In this document: piece by piece, positions 8,173 through 16,644 of the stretch | Layout of the letters: every line of letters starts with the position of its first letter | Position numbering within the stretch: the first letter of the stretch is position 1 | Source: Microtetraspora sp. NBRC 16547 | Lineage (GTDB): Bacteria; Actinomycetota; Actinomycetes; Streptosporangiales; Streptosporangiaceae | NCBI RefSeq assembly: GCF_030268965.1 | Contig: NZ_BSSE01000021.1 | Location: 79,736-143,735, forward strand | Length of the DNA stretch: 64,000 nt | Reading direction: 5' to 3' | The notes under the pieces: model-generated | Told to the model about the DNA's origin: nothing | Seen by the model: the letters and a program-made list of their open reading frames with translations, nothing else | The model's database searches: none | Made by a program: the position numbers and the translations under genes

Positions 8173-8619
8173 TCAGCCGACCGGTGCGGTGAGGCGTTCG
8201 GCGAGGATGCGGGCCCGGGCGAGCTGGACCTTGCGTGCCTCGCCCGCCGCGTACCCCACGAGGAACCAGGGGGCGGTGAGCTCCAGCAGGTCGTCCACTC
8301 GGGTGCCCGGCCCGTCGGGCGCCAGATCGAACCGGTAGGCCATGTGGACGTTGCCCGGGCTCTTCACCTCACCGCGTACGGAGAGTCCCTCGGTGAGGAG
8401 GGTGACCTTGATCGGGTTGTCGTACGTGAAGACGCCGAGGAATTTGAACCGTTCGATCGAGGTGTAGCGGATGACGCCTGGCTCGGAACGATCCACATCC
8501 TCGACCGCCACGACGAGCGGTGACAGCCCGATGTAGCTCTCGGGCGTCGTGAGGTGCTCGAACACCGCCTCGGGGGTGGCGTCGACGTGGAATGTGTTGG
8601 TCAGTACCCTCTGCGGCAC
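8173..8619 (-). CDS. SRPBCC family protein (polyketide cyclase-like fold)
   Basis: Small cytoplasmic protein of 148 aa with the START/Bet v1-like pattern: N-terminal VLTNTFHVDATPEAVFEHLT, a central beta-rich stretch and a long C-terminal helix. Members bind hydrophobic ligands or act as cyclases and dehydratases; no specific reaction can be named. GTG start with GGAGG 6 nt upstream. It lies alone between the phosphoesterase and the ABC exporter on the same strand. Confidence 0.8.
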   Translation of the reverse strand: MPQRVLTNTFHVDATPEAVFEHLTTPESYIGLSPLVVAVEDVDRSEPGVIRYTSIERFKFLGVFTYDNPIKVTLLTEGLSVRGEVKSPGNVHMAYRFDLAPDGPGTRVDDLLELTAPWFLVGYAAGEARKVQLARARILAERLTAPVG

Positions 8620-8743
8620 GACGTCCTCCGGACATGGAACGTGATCTATGCCGGGAATTGTGACAAAGACCGTGCTCTATGAGAAATCCGGATCATGGAG
8701 TTTCGAGCCGCCCCTCGGCGTCCGTCACCGCTGACCGTGGTGG

Positions 8744-9493
8744 TCACTCCCAGCGGAACATGCGGGCGGCGGCGATCCCAGCGATCAGCGCCCAGCCGGC
8801 GAGGACCGCGAGGTGCGGCAGCCCGGGCGCGTGCCCCGCCATCGTGTCGCGCAGTACCTGGCCGAACGCCCCCGTCGGCGTGAAATCGCTGACCACCCGC
8901 AGTGCGGACGGCATGAGATCGCGGGGAAGCCACATGCCCCCGAGGAACAGCAGCGGGAACATCACCACGGCTCCGGCACCCTGGACGACCCGGGTGTTCG
9001 GCGCCACCGCGGCGAGCCACAGCCCGATGGAGAACATGGCGACCGCGCCGAGCACGAGCACCCCGGCGAACGCGGCGAGCTGCCGAGGGACCGGGACGCC
9101 GAGCACGAGATGTCCCAGTGTCAGCGTCAGGGCCGTGCTCAGCACGGCGACGACCGCGCTGATCGCGATCTGCGCGACGAGCAGCGCGGTGGGCCTGATC
9201 GGTGTGGTGGACATCCGCCGCAGCACGCCCTTCTCCCGGTACGCGACCAGCGTCGAGGGAAGCGAGCTCAGCGCGAGCGTCACGATGGAGAGCAGGACCA
9301 TCATCCCGGGGAGCTGGGTGTCGATGACCCGCTCGCCCCCCAACGACGGGTCGGCGTCGCGGAAGCCGGGGATGGAAGCGCCGAGTACCAGCAGCAGCGC
9401 GGCGGGCAGGACGACGACGAAGAACACCGCGGCCGGCTCGCGGAGGAACAGCTTCGTCTCGGTGAGGATCAGTTTCTTCTGGATCGGCATCAT
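8744..9493 (-). CDS. ABC-2 type exporter permease
   Basis: Membrane subunit of 249 aa with six predicted helices, ABC-2 family (drug or polyketide exporters such as the DrrB type). The N terminus MMPIQKKLILTETKLFLREP is the typical cytoplasmic lead-in; later helices contain LLFLGGMWLP and a FTPTGAFGQVLRD motif. Start ATG 9493 chosen from GGAGAG 5 nt upstream; the frame is open far upstream but with non-coding character. It follows its ATPase by about 120 bp and both are divergent from a two-component system that probably controls them. Confidence 0.88.
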   Translation of the reverse strand: MMPIQKKLILTETKLFLREPAAVFFVVVLPAALLLVLGASIPGFRDADPSLGGERVIDTQLPGMMVLLSIVTLALSSLPSTLVAYREKGVLRRMSTTPIRPTALLVAQIAISAVVAVLSTALTLTLGHLVLGVPVPRQLAAFAGVLVLGAVAMFSIGLWLAAVAPNTRVVQGAGAVVMFPLLFLGGMWLPRDLMPSALRVVSDFTPTGAFGQVLRDTMAGHAPGLPHLAVLAGWALIAGIAAARMFRWE

Positions 9494-9528
9494 CGGGTCT
9501 CTCCAGTGGTCACGATAAGGAGGAGTCG

Positions 9529-9572
9529 AGGTAAGGCGTGCGGAGGTAACGCGCGCAAAGGTAACGCGCGCA
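9529..9572 (-). repeat. Three 15-bp tandem repeats between ABC exporter genes
   Basis: Three near-identical units starting AGGTAA(G/C)GCG at 9529, 9544 and 9559 lie in the spacer between the ATPase stop and the permease start. The last two share 14 of 15 bases. They are in the transcribed spacer of the operon; function unknown. Confidence 0.6.
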
Positions 9573-9614
9573 GAGGGAAGGCAGGGCGGGAGGAGACGGC
9601 GCGAACCCGGCGCC

Positions 9615-10487
9615 TCACTCCGCTGCGTGTCCGGTGAGGGCGAGGAAGGCGTCGTCGAAGGTGGTCCGCTCGGTACGCAGGCCGGCGAGCTGACCCGAGG
9701 GGAGCGCGCCCACCACGGCGGCGACCAGATCGCCGGTTCCGGTGACGACGACTTCGTCACCGTCCCTGGAGACGCTGGTGACCTCGGGCAGTGCCCTCAG
9801 AGCGTCGACCGGCGCGGTCGATCTGAAGACGATCCGCTGCCGGCCGCCGGCTCGCGCGATCAGCCCCTCGGGGCTGTCCATCGCGAGGACGCGTCCGGAG
9901 GAGATCACCGCGACCCGGTCGCACAGCCGCTCGACCTCTTCCATGAAATGCGTGACCAGTAGCACGGTCACGCCCATCTCGCGGATGCGGGAGATCAGCT
10001 TCCAGATGTCCCTGCGGGCCTGCGGGTCGAGGCCGGTGGTGAGCTCGTCGAGTATCGCGACCCGCGGGTTCCCGACCAGGGCGAGTGCGATGGACAGCCG
10101 CTGGCGCTGGCCACCCGACAGCGCGGAGAAGGCCGTGCCCGGGTCGAGGCCGACCTCGCCGAGCAGCGAGCGCCAGTCCGCGGGGCGCGAGTAGAACGAA
10201 GCGTAGAGATCAAGCGCCTCCCCGACCCTCAGCTTGTCCGGCAGGGAGCAGTCCTGGAGCTGGACGCCGATCTGTTCCTTCACGTCGGTCAGGCCGGCGC
10301 CGAACTCCACGACGCCGGACGACGGCGTGCGCAACCCGGCGACGCACTCGACCGTGGTCGTCTTTCCGGCGCCGTTGCGGCCGACGATTCCGAAGATCTC
10401 GCCTTCCTCGACCGCGAACGACACGTCGTCGACCGCGACCTTCTCGCCGTACGTCTTGCGGAGGTTGTGGACGGAGATGATTGCCAT
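9615..10487 (-). CDS. ABC exporter ATP-binding protein
   Basis: ATPase subunit of 290 aa for the ABC-2 permease. Walker A GRNGAGKTT, signature LSGGQRQR, Walker B VAILDELTTGLDP and the switch His in VTHFMEE are present, followed by a C-terminal extension typical of drug exporters (DrrA/CcmA type). ATG 10487 is used; no clear Shine-Dalgarno precedes it, so the message may be leaderless or the start may differ slightly. It shares the 155-bp intergenic region with the divergent histidine kinase. Confidence 0.9.
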   Translation of the reverse strand: MAIISVHNLRKTYGEKVAVDDVSFAVEEGEIFGIVGRNGAGKTTTVECVAGLRTPSSGVVEFGAGLTDVKEQIGVQLQDCSLPDKLRVGEALDLYASFYSRPADWRSLLGEVGLDPGTAFSALSGGQRQRLSIALALVGNPRVAILDELTTGLDPQARRDIWKLISRIREMGVTVLLVTHFMEEVERLCDRVAVISSGRVLAMDSPEGLIARAGGRQRIVFRSTAPVDALRALPEVTSVSRDGDEVVVTGTGDLVAAVVGALPSGQLAGLRTERTTFDDAFLALTGHAAE

Positions 10488-10642
10488 GGGAAAGACGCTA
10501 GGAATTCCGCGATCTCCGGAGAATGCGGCCACATGCCCGACCGGGATGGACTTTCCCTCCGGGGAGGGTGTACCTACCCCCACCCCGACAAGGCGTCCCG
10601 GGCCACTTCCGGCACCCGGTGCCTCCGTACACACTGAAGTGC

Positions 10643-12136
10643 ATGAACCGACGCACTTTGACGGCGCTGGGCCGCGCGGGCGGGCTCCTGGGGGTGGCGG
10701 CCTTCGGGCAGCTCGTCGGTCTCGTGATGCTGGTGGCCACCGCGCTCAGCTATCTGCTCGGCCTGGTGTTCCTGCTCCCCCCGGCGGTACGGCTGGTACG
10801 CGCGACGACGCGGTTGCAGCGTCGGCTCGCCGCCGAGTGGTCGGGCGTGACGATCGACGAGCCGTACCGCCCGGCGCCGCCACCCCCGCAGCCGCAGCGG
10901 GACGGTTGGTACCGCGAGGGTCGCAACCTGTACAAGACCCCGCGCATCCCGGCGTTCAACCGGCGACTGACCTGGCTGACGAACGATCCCGCGACCTGGC
11001 GTGATTTCGCCTACCTCCTGGTGAATCCATGGACCGGCGGCCTGATCGTGGGCATTCCCGTGATGCTGGCCGTGACCGGGATCCCCGCGCTGCTGGACGG
11101 CAACCTGCTCGGCCTGCTTACCCTCGTCATCGCGCTGACCTCGGCCCCTGCGGTGGCGCCCTGGAGCGTGCGCGTCCACGGGCAGATCGCGCACGCTCTG
11201 CTCGCGCCGACCGAGAAAGCGAGGCTCGCCCAGCGGGTCAGCCACCTGGCCAGGACGCGGATCGACGCGGTCGACTCGCAGGCGGCCGAGCTGCGCCGGA
11301 TCGAACGTGACCTGCACGACGGCGCGCAGGCGCGGCTGGTCGCGATCGGCATGACGATCGGCGCCGCCGAACAGCTCGTCGACTCCGATCCGGCCGCGGC
11401 CAAGGCGATGCTCGCCAAGGCGAGTGAGGCGTCGGCCACCGCGTTGCGGGAGCTTCGCCAGGTCGTGCGAGGCATCCATCCTCCGGTCCTCGCCGAGCGC
11501 GGGCTGGGCGACGCCGTACGAGCGCTTCTCCTGGATACCCCGCTCACGTCGCACGTGACCGTCGATCTGCCCACCCGTCCGGACGCTCCGGTGGAGTCCG
11601 CCGCGTACTTCGCGGTCAGCGAGCTGATCACCAACGCCGTACGGCACGGCGGCGCGAGCGAGGTGTGGATCGACATCAGCCACCAGGGAACGGCCCTGCG
11701 GATCACCGTGACGGACGACGGCCGGGGCGGGGCGGACCCCGAGCGGGGAACCGGGCTGCGGGGGATCGAGCGCAGGCTCGCGGCGTTCGACGGCGTACTG
11801 GCCGTCAGCAGCCCGGTCGGTGGCCCGACCACGGCGGTCCTCGAGCTGACCCGCGCGCTGGAGGAGACGATCCCGCCGCTCCCGAGGTGGAAGGGTGCGA
11901 CCATCGGGTTGTGCTTCGGGCTGTGCTGGATCCCGCTGATCCCGCAGGGGATCGTCACGATGGTCATGAAGCTGGCCGGAGCCCCGAACAGGTCCTGGTT
12001 CCTCGCGCTCTACCTGCCCGAACCGTTCCAGTGGCCGGTGATCATCGGGATGATCTGCCTGGGTGGCGCCATGCTGGCGACGGCCGTGACTCTGACGAAC
12101 CAGGTGAAGCATGCCAAGGTGGACGCGTGCGCGTAG
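10643..12136 (+). CDS. Sensor histidine kinase (HisKA_3) with N- and C-terminal membrane helices
   Basis: NarL-type sensor kinase of 497 aa. The N-terminal half has four hydrophobic segments and the large loop of the actinobacterial Sensor domain. The phosphoacceptor is His225 in RIERDLHDGAQARL. N-box (ELITNAVRHGG) and G-box (DDGRGGAD, GTGLRGIERR) follow. Unusually, about 75 residues after the ATPase domain contain two more hydrophobic helices. It overlaps the response regulator by 10 nt and is divergent from the ABC exporter, suggesting a sense-and-export module for a cell-envelope or antibiotic signal. Confidence 0.9.
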   Translation: MNRRTLTALGRAGGLLGVAAFGQLVGLVMLVATALSYLLGLVFLLPPAVRLVRATTRLQRRLAAEWSGVTIDEPYRPAPPPPQPQRDGWYREGRNLYKTPRIPAFNRRLTWLTNDPATWRDFAYLLVNPWTGGLIVGIPVMLAVTGIPALLDGNLLGLLTLVIALTSAPAVAPWSVRVHGQIAHALLAPTEKARLAQRVSHLARTRIDAVDSQAAELRRIERDLHDGAQARLVAIGMTIGAAEQLVDSDPAAAKAMLAKASEASATALRELRQVVRGIHPPVLAERGLGDAVRALLLDTPLTSHVTVDLPTRPDAPVESAAYFAVSELITNAVRHGGASEVWIDISHQGTALRITVTDDGRGGADPERGTGLRGIERRLAAFDGVLAVSSPVGGPTTAVLELTRALEETIPPLPRWKGATIGLCFGLCWIPLIPQGIVTMVMKLAGAPNRSWFLALYLPEPFQWPVIIGMICLGGAMLATAVTLTNQVKHAKVDACA

Positions 12137-12783
12137 TCATCGCCGAAGACCTCCATCTCCTCAGGGAAGGGCTGGTCGCCCTGCTCCGGGCCCACGAGTT
12201 CGACGTGGTCGCCGCCGTCGAGTCCGGCCCGGAGCTGTTGGCCGCCATGCTGCGAGAGCGCCCCGACGTGGCCGTCGTCGACGTGCGCCTCCCGCCGACT
12301 TTCACCGACGAGGGGTTGCAGGCCGCGTTGGCCGCGCGCCGTGAGATCCCCGGCCTGCCGGTGCTCGTCCTCTCCCAGCACGTCGAGCAGCTGTACGCCA
12401 GGGAACTGCTGGCCGACGGCACCGGCGGCGTCGGCTACCTCCTCAAGGACCGGGTCTTCAACGCCGGCCAGTTCATCGACGCGGTGCGCCGGGTGGCCGA
12501 CGGGGGTACGGCCATGGACCCGGAGGTGATCGCCAAGCTGCTGGCCAGCAATGCGCGGAACGAGCCGGTCGGCCGCCTCACCCCGCGCGAGCGCGAGGTC
12601 CTGGAGCTGATGGCCGAAGGGCGGTCCAACGCCGCCATCGGGCAGCGGCTCTTCCTCAGCGACAGCGCGGTGGGCAAGCACACCGCGAACATCTTCGCCA
12701 AGCTGGGGCTGGCCCCCTCCGACGACGACAACCGCCGCGTGCTCGCCGTACTCGCCTTCCTGAACGGCAGACAGGCCCCCTGA
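12127..12783 (+). CDS. NarL/LuxR-family response regulator
   Basis: DNA-binding partner of the upstream kinase, 218 aa. Receiver domain starts VRVVIAEDLHLLREG with phospho-acceptor Asp52 (VAVVDVRLPP) and Lys in GYLLKDRV. The C-terminal LuxR helix-turn-helix is LTPREREVLELMAEGRSNAAIG with SAVGKHTANIFAKLGL. GTG start overlaps the kinase stop, with AAGGTGG just upstream. The divergent ABC exporter operon is its likely target, by position only. Confidence 0.92.
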   Translation: MRVVIAEDLHLLREGLVALLRAHEFDVVAAVESGPELLAAMLRERPDVAVVDVRLPPTFTDEGLQAALAARREIPGLPVLVLSQHVEQLYARELLADGTGGVGYLLKDRVFNAGQFIDAVRRVADGGTAMDPEVIAKLLASNARNEPVGRLTPREREVLELMAEGRSNAAIGQRLFLSDSAVGKHTANIFAKLGLAPSDDDNRRVLAVLAFLNGRQAP

Positions 12784-12795
12784 AGGGCCTGTCTG
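12768..12795. terminator. Hairpin between convergent genes
   Basis: An 11-bp perfect stem (CAGACAGGCCC and its complement, loop 6 nt) spans the stop codon of the response regulator and lies 14 bp from the 3' end of the convergent hydrolase gene. No long T tract follows; probably a bidirectional terminator. Confidence 0.6.
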
Positions 12796-12808
12796 GTCGA
12801 AGGTCGGA

Positions 12809-14254
12809 TCAGGGAAGCAGCAGACCCCAGTAGAGCGCCCACGGCACGAAGAGCAGGCCGCCGGCGATCAGCACCCTGTCCCGAAGCATGGCCGTACGCC
12901 ACCGGGTCGCCGTGACCGCCGTCGAGATGAGGGTGGTGAAGGCGAGTAGTTGCACGACCAGCCACAGGATCGGCCGACCGGCGATCAGCGTGCCGAGGTC
13001 GATCCCGTGGCCGTTGGCCGCGCTCACCATCGAGACGGTCGCGTACAGGAAGAGCGACACACCGATGAGGCCCGACGCGGCGAGCACTCGGGACGGCCAG
13101 GGCCGGTCGACGCCCCCGCCGCGGCGGCGGATGAGCGCGGCCACCGGATACGTCGCGAACGCGCCGAGCAGCAGCACCACGACGAGGAGCTGGGCCTGCC
13201 AGCCCTCCCACCACGCCGACTCGGGCAGCGGAACGCTCCTGGTCGGCTGCGCGGGCAGCGGATCGGCGCTCGACGCCGGAACATTCCCACTGGTGACGTC
13301 GCGGACCCAGGACCCGACGGTCTCGGCGTAGCCGGGCACCAGTTCGTCGGCCTTCTCGCGTCCCTCGGCCCACAGCGCGTGCGGGGCGCCGGGGAAGAAC
13401 TTGATCGTCACACTTCCTGGAAGCGTCGCGCGGAAGATCTCCGCGCTCTCCGCCGGGGGGACCTGGTTGTCCTCGGCACCCCACAGCGCGAGCACCGGCT
13501 GGTGGATCTTCTTCAGCGTCGGTACGGGATCGTGGTGGGCCTCGGGAAACAGCCCGGCGTCGGCGCCGAAGCGGTAGAAGTTCTCGTTGAGCAGGTGCCG
13601 GACCGAGCCCTGGATGCCGGCCCGGTCCACCTTGTTGGCCATGTTCCACGCCTGGGCGCGCAGCGGTTCCAGGCCGGGTCCACCAACCGTGATCATGAAC
13701 TTGATGTCCGAGGTCCGGGTGACGGCGATCGGCGCCACCCAGCCGCCTTCGCTGAGGCCCCAGATGCCGGCCTTCGCCGGGTCCACCTCCGGACGGTCCC
13801 GCAGTATGGCGAAGGCCTTCAGCGCGTCGTCGGCGAGCTGGGAGTAGTCCCGTTTCGTCTTGGAATAGCCGACACTGCGTTTGTCGGGCGCCAGCACCAC
13901 CATGCCCTGTTTGGCGAACTCCTCGGCCTCCTTCTGGAGCTCGCTCCACCTGTTGCCTCCGCCCGACCCGTGGACGAGCAATAGACCGGGCAGCTTGCCG
14001 GTGGCGTTCGCGGGTTCGAAGATCCGCCCGCCGAGCGTCTGCCCGTCGCTGGTACGGAAGCTCACGTCAGCGGTCTTGAGCCCGGCCGCCCCTGCCGCCC
14101 TGGTGGTATCGGAGTCCAGGACGGCGGTCTCTGTGAGGGCCGACTTCGAGGCTTTCGCGGCGGCGGCCTGCGCGGCGGTGGCGGGGACCATCACGGTGGG
14201 TGCCACGGCGGCGAGGGTGAGGGCAAGGGACGTGGCGCCAAGGGCGATCTTCAC
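12809..14254 (-). CDS. Secreted alpha/beta hydrolase with C-terminal membrane domain
   Basis: Exported hydrolase of 481 aa. A Sec signal peptide with AxA-type cleavage is followed by an alpha/beta hydrolase domain: HGSGGGNRW oxyanion region, nucleophile elbow GLSEGG, acidic residue in GAEDNQ and His in GAPHALW. After residue about 350 four hydrophobic helices tether it to the membrane, so the catalytic domain probably faces outside. GTG 14254 is chosen from GGAG 6-7 nt upstream and the signal-peptide fit. Divergent from the next two-component system. Substrate unknown (dienelactone hydrolase/S9-like family). Confidence 0.85.
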   Translation of the reverse strand: MKIALGATSLALTLAAVAPTVMVPATAAQAAAAKASKSALTETAVLDSDTTRAAGAAGLKTADVSFRTSDGQTLGGRIFEPANATGKLPGLLLVHGSGGGNRWSELQKEAEEFAKQGMVVLAPDKRSVGYSKTKRDYSQLADDALKAFAILRDRPEVDPAKAGIWGLSEGGWVAPIAVTRTSDIKFMITVGGPGLEPLRAQAWNMANKVDRAGIQGSVRHLLNENFYRFGADAGLFPEAHHDPVPTLKKIHQPVLALWGAEDNQVPPAESAEIFRATLPGSVTIKFFPGAPHALWAEGREKADELVPGYAETVGSWVRDVTSGNVPASSADPLPAQPTRSVPLPESAWWEGWQAQLLVVVLLLGAFATYPVAALIRRRGGGVDRPWPSRVLAASGLIGVSLFLYATVSMVSAANGHGIDLGTLIAGRPILWLVVQLLAFTTLISTAVTATRWRTAMLRDRVLIAGGLLFVPWALYWGLLLP

Positions 14255-14298
14255 GGAGGTTCTCCAAGGGGGTTGCGAAACGTCGGGAAACGCCATGT

Positions 14299-14364
14299 GA
14301 GCGACGTTGAGCGACGTGTATGACCTGCGGGACGTCAGTGACGTGGGTGACATGGGTGACGTGG
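14299..14364. repeat. Direct-repeat array between divergent genes (possible operator)
   Basis: Three perfect-register 9-mers, GTGACGTGG, GTGACATGG, GTGACGTGG, occupy 14338-14364. Two GAGCGACGT copies lie just before, at 14299-14317. The array sits in the 300-bp gap between the secreted hydrolase and the second two-component system, close to the hydrolase promoter. Iterated half-sites fit response-regulator binding, but no site is proven. Confidence 0.5.
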
Positions 14365-14553
14365 AAAGGTCGTATCTCGTGTCGTCCGCCGCGTCATGGA
14401 CGCGATGTCCTCATGGTTTCCCGGAAAGGCACACCGTGAGATCGCCGGTGAGAGCGGTCTTCCTGCTCCGTCGCACGAGGGATTCCTCCCCCAAGAGGAG
14501 ATCCCTCGCGCGAGGGAGGGACGTGCATCGCCCACCCGCGATACTTGGGCGCT

Positions 14554-15906
14554 ATGTCCCTGATGGCGCGACTTCGAGCGCTTCCTCCACTCGCGGTCGA
14601 CGCCGGGTTGACGGCCGTCGTGCTCGCCGCCCAGACGGTGCCCTTCTTCTACTCGAGACGGATGGCCGGCCCCGAACCGTGGACGGTCATGGAGTACCTC
14701 CCGGTCATCGGCGCTTCCCTGCCACTGATCGTGCGCCGTAGGTACCCCTTGGCCGTGCTCATCTCGATCATCCTGGCGTCCAATGCGTACTCGCTGCACG
14801 ATCCGGACATTCCCCCGCAACCCCTCTGGTACGGCGAGCTCGTCGCCACGTACACCGTCGCTCAACTCTCGCCGCGATGGCAGCGCCTGGGGATCATCCT
14901 GATCATGGTGCCGGGAACGATCCTCTTCGGTGGTAACTCGGTCCCCACCCTGGTCCGCGGCCATCTGACGTGGGCCGCCGCCTACGCCCTCGGCCGGGCG
15001 GCCGCCGTATACCAGGCGTACGCGAAGGTCCTGGAGGAGCGGGCCGCCCAACTGGAACGCGAGCGAGAGCTGGAGGCGGAGCGCGCCGCCGAGCGCGAGC
15101 GGGCCAGGATCGCCCGGGACATGCACGACATCCTCGCCCACGCGGTCAGCATCATGGTCGTGCAGGCCGAGGCCGGGCCGCTCGCCGTACGGACCAATCC
15201 CGACCGGGCGGAGGCCGCGTTCGACGCGATCGGCGCGGCGGGCCGGGAGGCGATGGCGCAGCTCCGCCGGATGCTCGGCCTGCTGAAGGAGACCGAAGGG
15301 CCCCGGGACCCCCAACCCACGATCGACCGGATTCCCGAGCTGCTCGGCCGGGTCGGCGAGACGGGTCCACGGGTATCGCTGACGACCACGGGACAGCCGC
15401 TCGTCCTCTCGTCGGATGTGGAGATCGCCGCCTACCGGATCGTCCAGGAATCCCTCACGAACATGGTCAAGCACGCCGCCGCCACGGAGGCGGAGGTCAG
15501 GCTCGACTGGGCGGATGACGCCCTGCTCATCACCGTCACCGACGACGGCCGGGGCCCCGCCCCGAGCGTCCGACGGGGCTCCGAGGCCTCGCGTGGCGCG
15601 GATACCGAGCGGGACTCGGGTGGCCGGCGGGGCCCCGATGCTCGGGAACCCGACGTGAGGCGGGGCGTCGATCCGTGCGGGCCGGGTTTCTCCGGCGGGA
15701 ACGGGCTGATCGGGATCCGCGAGCGGGCCGCCGCCTGCGGGGGCAGCGCCACCTTCGGCGTACCGCCCGGCCGTACCCACGGCTTCCAGGTGTCCGTACG
15801 GCTCCCGCTCGCCGACGCGGAAACGGAGGGGAAACAGAGGGGGGAGCGTCGCGACAGCTCCCATATCGCCGGTCCTGTACGAGTTTCTGGCAAGGTGACC
15901 ACGTGA
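14554..15906 (+). CDS. Sensor histidine kinase (HisKA_3)
   Basis: Membrane sensor kinase of 450 aa with about four to five N-terminal helices, a charged coiled-coil (ERERELEAERAAERERARIA), phosphoacceptor His191 in RDMHDILAHAVS and an HATPase domain (ESLTNMVKHA, DDGRGPA, NGLIGIRERAAA). A 45-residue Arg/Gly/Asp-rich insert separates the two G-boxes, where related kinases have a short loop. ATG 14554 has no obvious Shine-Dalgarno. Its stop overlaps the GTG of the response regulator by 4 nt. Confidence 0.9.
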   Translation: MSLMARLRALPPLAVDAGLTAVVLAAQTVPFFYSRRMAGPEPWTVMEYLPVIGASLPLIVRRRYPLAVLISIILASNAYSLHDPDIPPQPLWYGELVATYTVAQLSPRWQRLGIILIMVPGTILFGGNSVPTLVRGHLTWAAAYALGRAAAVYQAYAKVLEERAAQLERERELEAERAAERERARIARDMHDILAHAVSIMVVQAEAGPLAVRTNPDRAEAAFDAIGAAGREAMAQLRRMLGLLKETEGPRDPQPTIDRIPELLGRVGETGPRVSLTTTGQPLVLSSDVEIAAYRIVQESLTNMVKHAAATEAEVRLDWADDALLITVTDDGRGPAPSVRRGSEASRGADTERDSGGRRGPDAREPDVRRGVDPCGPGFSGGNGLIGIRERAAACGGSATFGVPPGRTHGFQVSVRLPLADAETEGKQRGERRDSSHIAGPVRVSGKVTT

Positions 15907-16562
15907 CCCTCAATCTTGTGGTGGCCGACGACCAGGAGTTGGTCCGCAGCGGCTTCGCCATGATCCTCGACGCCCAGCCGGACATGACCGTGGTCGCGGA
16001 GGCGAGTGACGGTGCCGAGGCGATCGAGGCGGTCCGCCGGCACCGGCCCGACGTGCTGCTGCTCGACATCCGCATGCCCCGCATGGACGGCATCGAGGCC
16101 GCCCGCGTGGTGTGCGGAGAGACCGGCACGAAGGTCCTCATGCTGACCACCTTCGACCAGGACGACTACGTGTACGACGCCCTACACGCCGGGGCGAGCG
16201 GCTTCCTCCTCAAGGACGTCCGCAGGGACGACCTCGTCCACGCCGTACGCGTCGTGGCGGCGGGTGACTCCCTCCTGGCCCCGGCGGTGACGCGCAGGCT
16301 GATCGACGACATGGTGCGCAACCGGCCGCGTCCCACCGTCTCACCGGTGGGGCTGGACGTCCTCACCGAGCGCGAGCGGGAGACCCTGCTCCTCCTCGGG
16401 CGCGGCCTGTCCAACGCCGAGATCGCCGCCGCGATGGTGGTCAGCGAGCACACGGTCAAGACGCACGTCAGCAACGTGCTCATGAAACTGGGCCTGCGCG
16501 ACCGGGTCCAGGCAGTCGTCGCCGCGTACGAATCGGGCCTGCTCCAGCCGGGGAACCACTAG
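15903..16562 (+). CDS. NarL/LuxR-family response regulator
   Basis: Cognate regulator of 219 aa. Receiver with Asp55 in LLLDIRMPRMDG and the conserved Lys in GFLLKDVR; C-terminal LuxR domain LTERERETLLLLGRGLSNAEIA followed by HTVKTHVSNVLMKL. GTG start with AAGGTGA 5 nt upstream overlaps the kinase stop (GTGA). The divergent secreted hydrolase with its direct repeats is the nearest candidate target. Confidence 0.92.
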   Translation: MTLNLVVADDQELVRSGFAMILDAQPDMTVVAEASDGAEAIEAVRRHRPDVLLLDIRMPRMDGIEAARVVCGETGTKVLMLTTFDQDDYVYDALHAGASGFLLKDVRRDDLVHAVRVVAAGDSLLAPAVTRRLIDDMVRNRPRPTVSPVGLDVLTERERETLLLLGRGLSNAEIAAAMVVSEHTVKTHVSNVLMKLGLRDRVQAVVAAYESGLLQPGNH

Positions 16563-16603
16563 CCGGCAACCGTCGGCGCGGGGTGTTCTGTCGGTCTCGC
16601 CCG

Positions 16604-16624
16604 GTACCTTTGCCTGGCAGGTAC
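16604..16624. promoter_or_regulatory. Inverted repeat upstream of beta-clamp paralogue
   Basis: GTACCT and AGGTAC separated by 9 nt, ending 20 bp before the GTG of the following gene and just ahead of its AGGAGG. It could be an operator or a short mRNA hairpin. Nothing else is seen in the 80-bp gap. Confidence 0.4.
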
Positions 16625-16644
16625 GGCGTGGCACAGGAGGCCCC

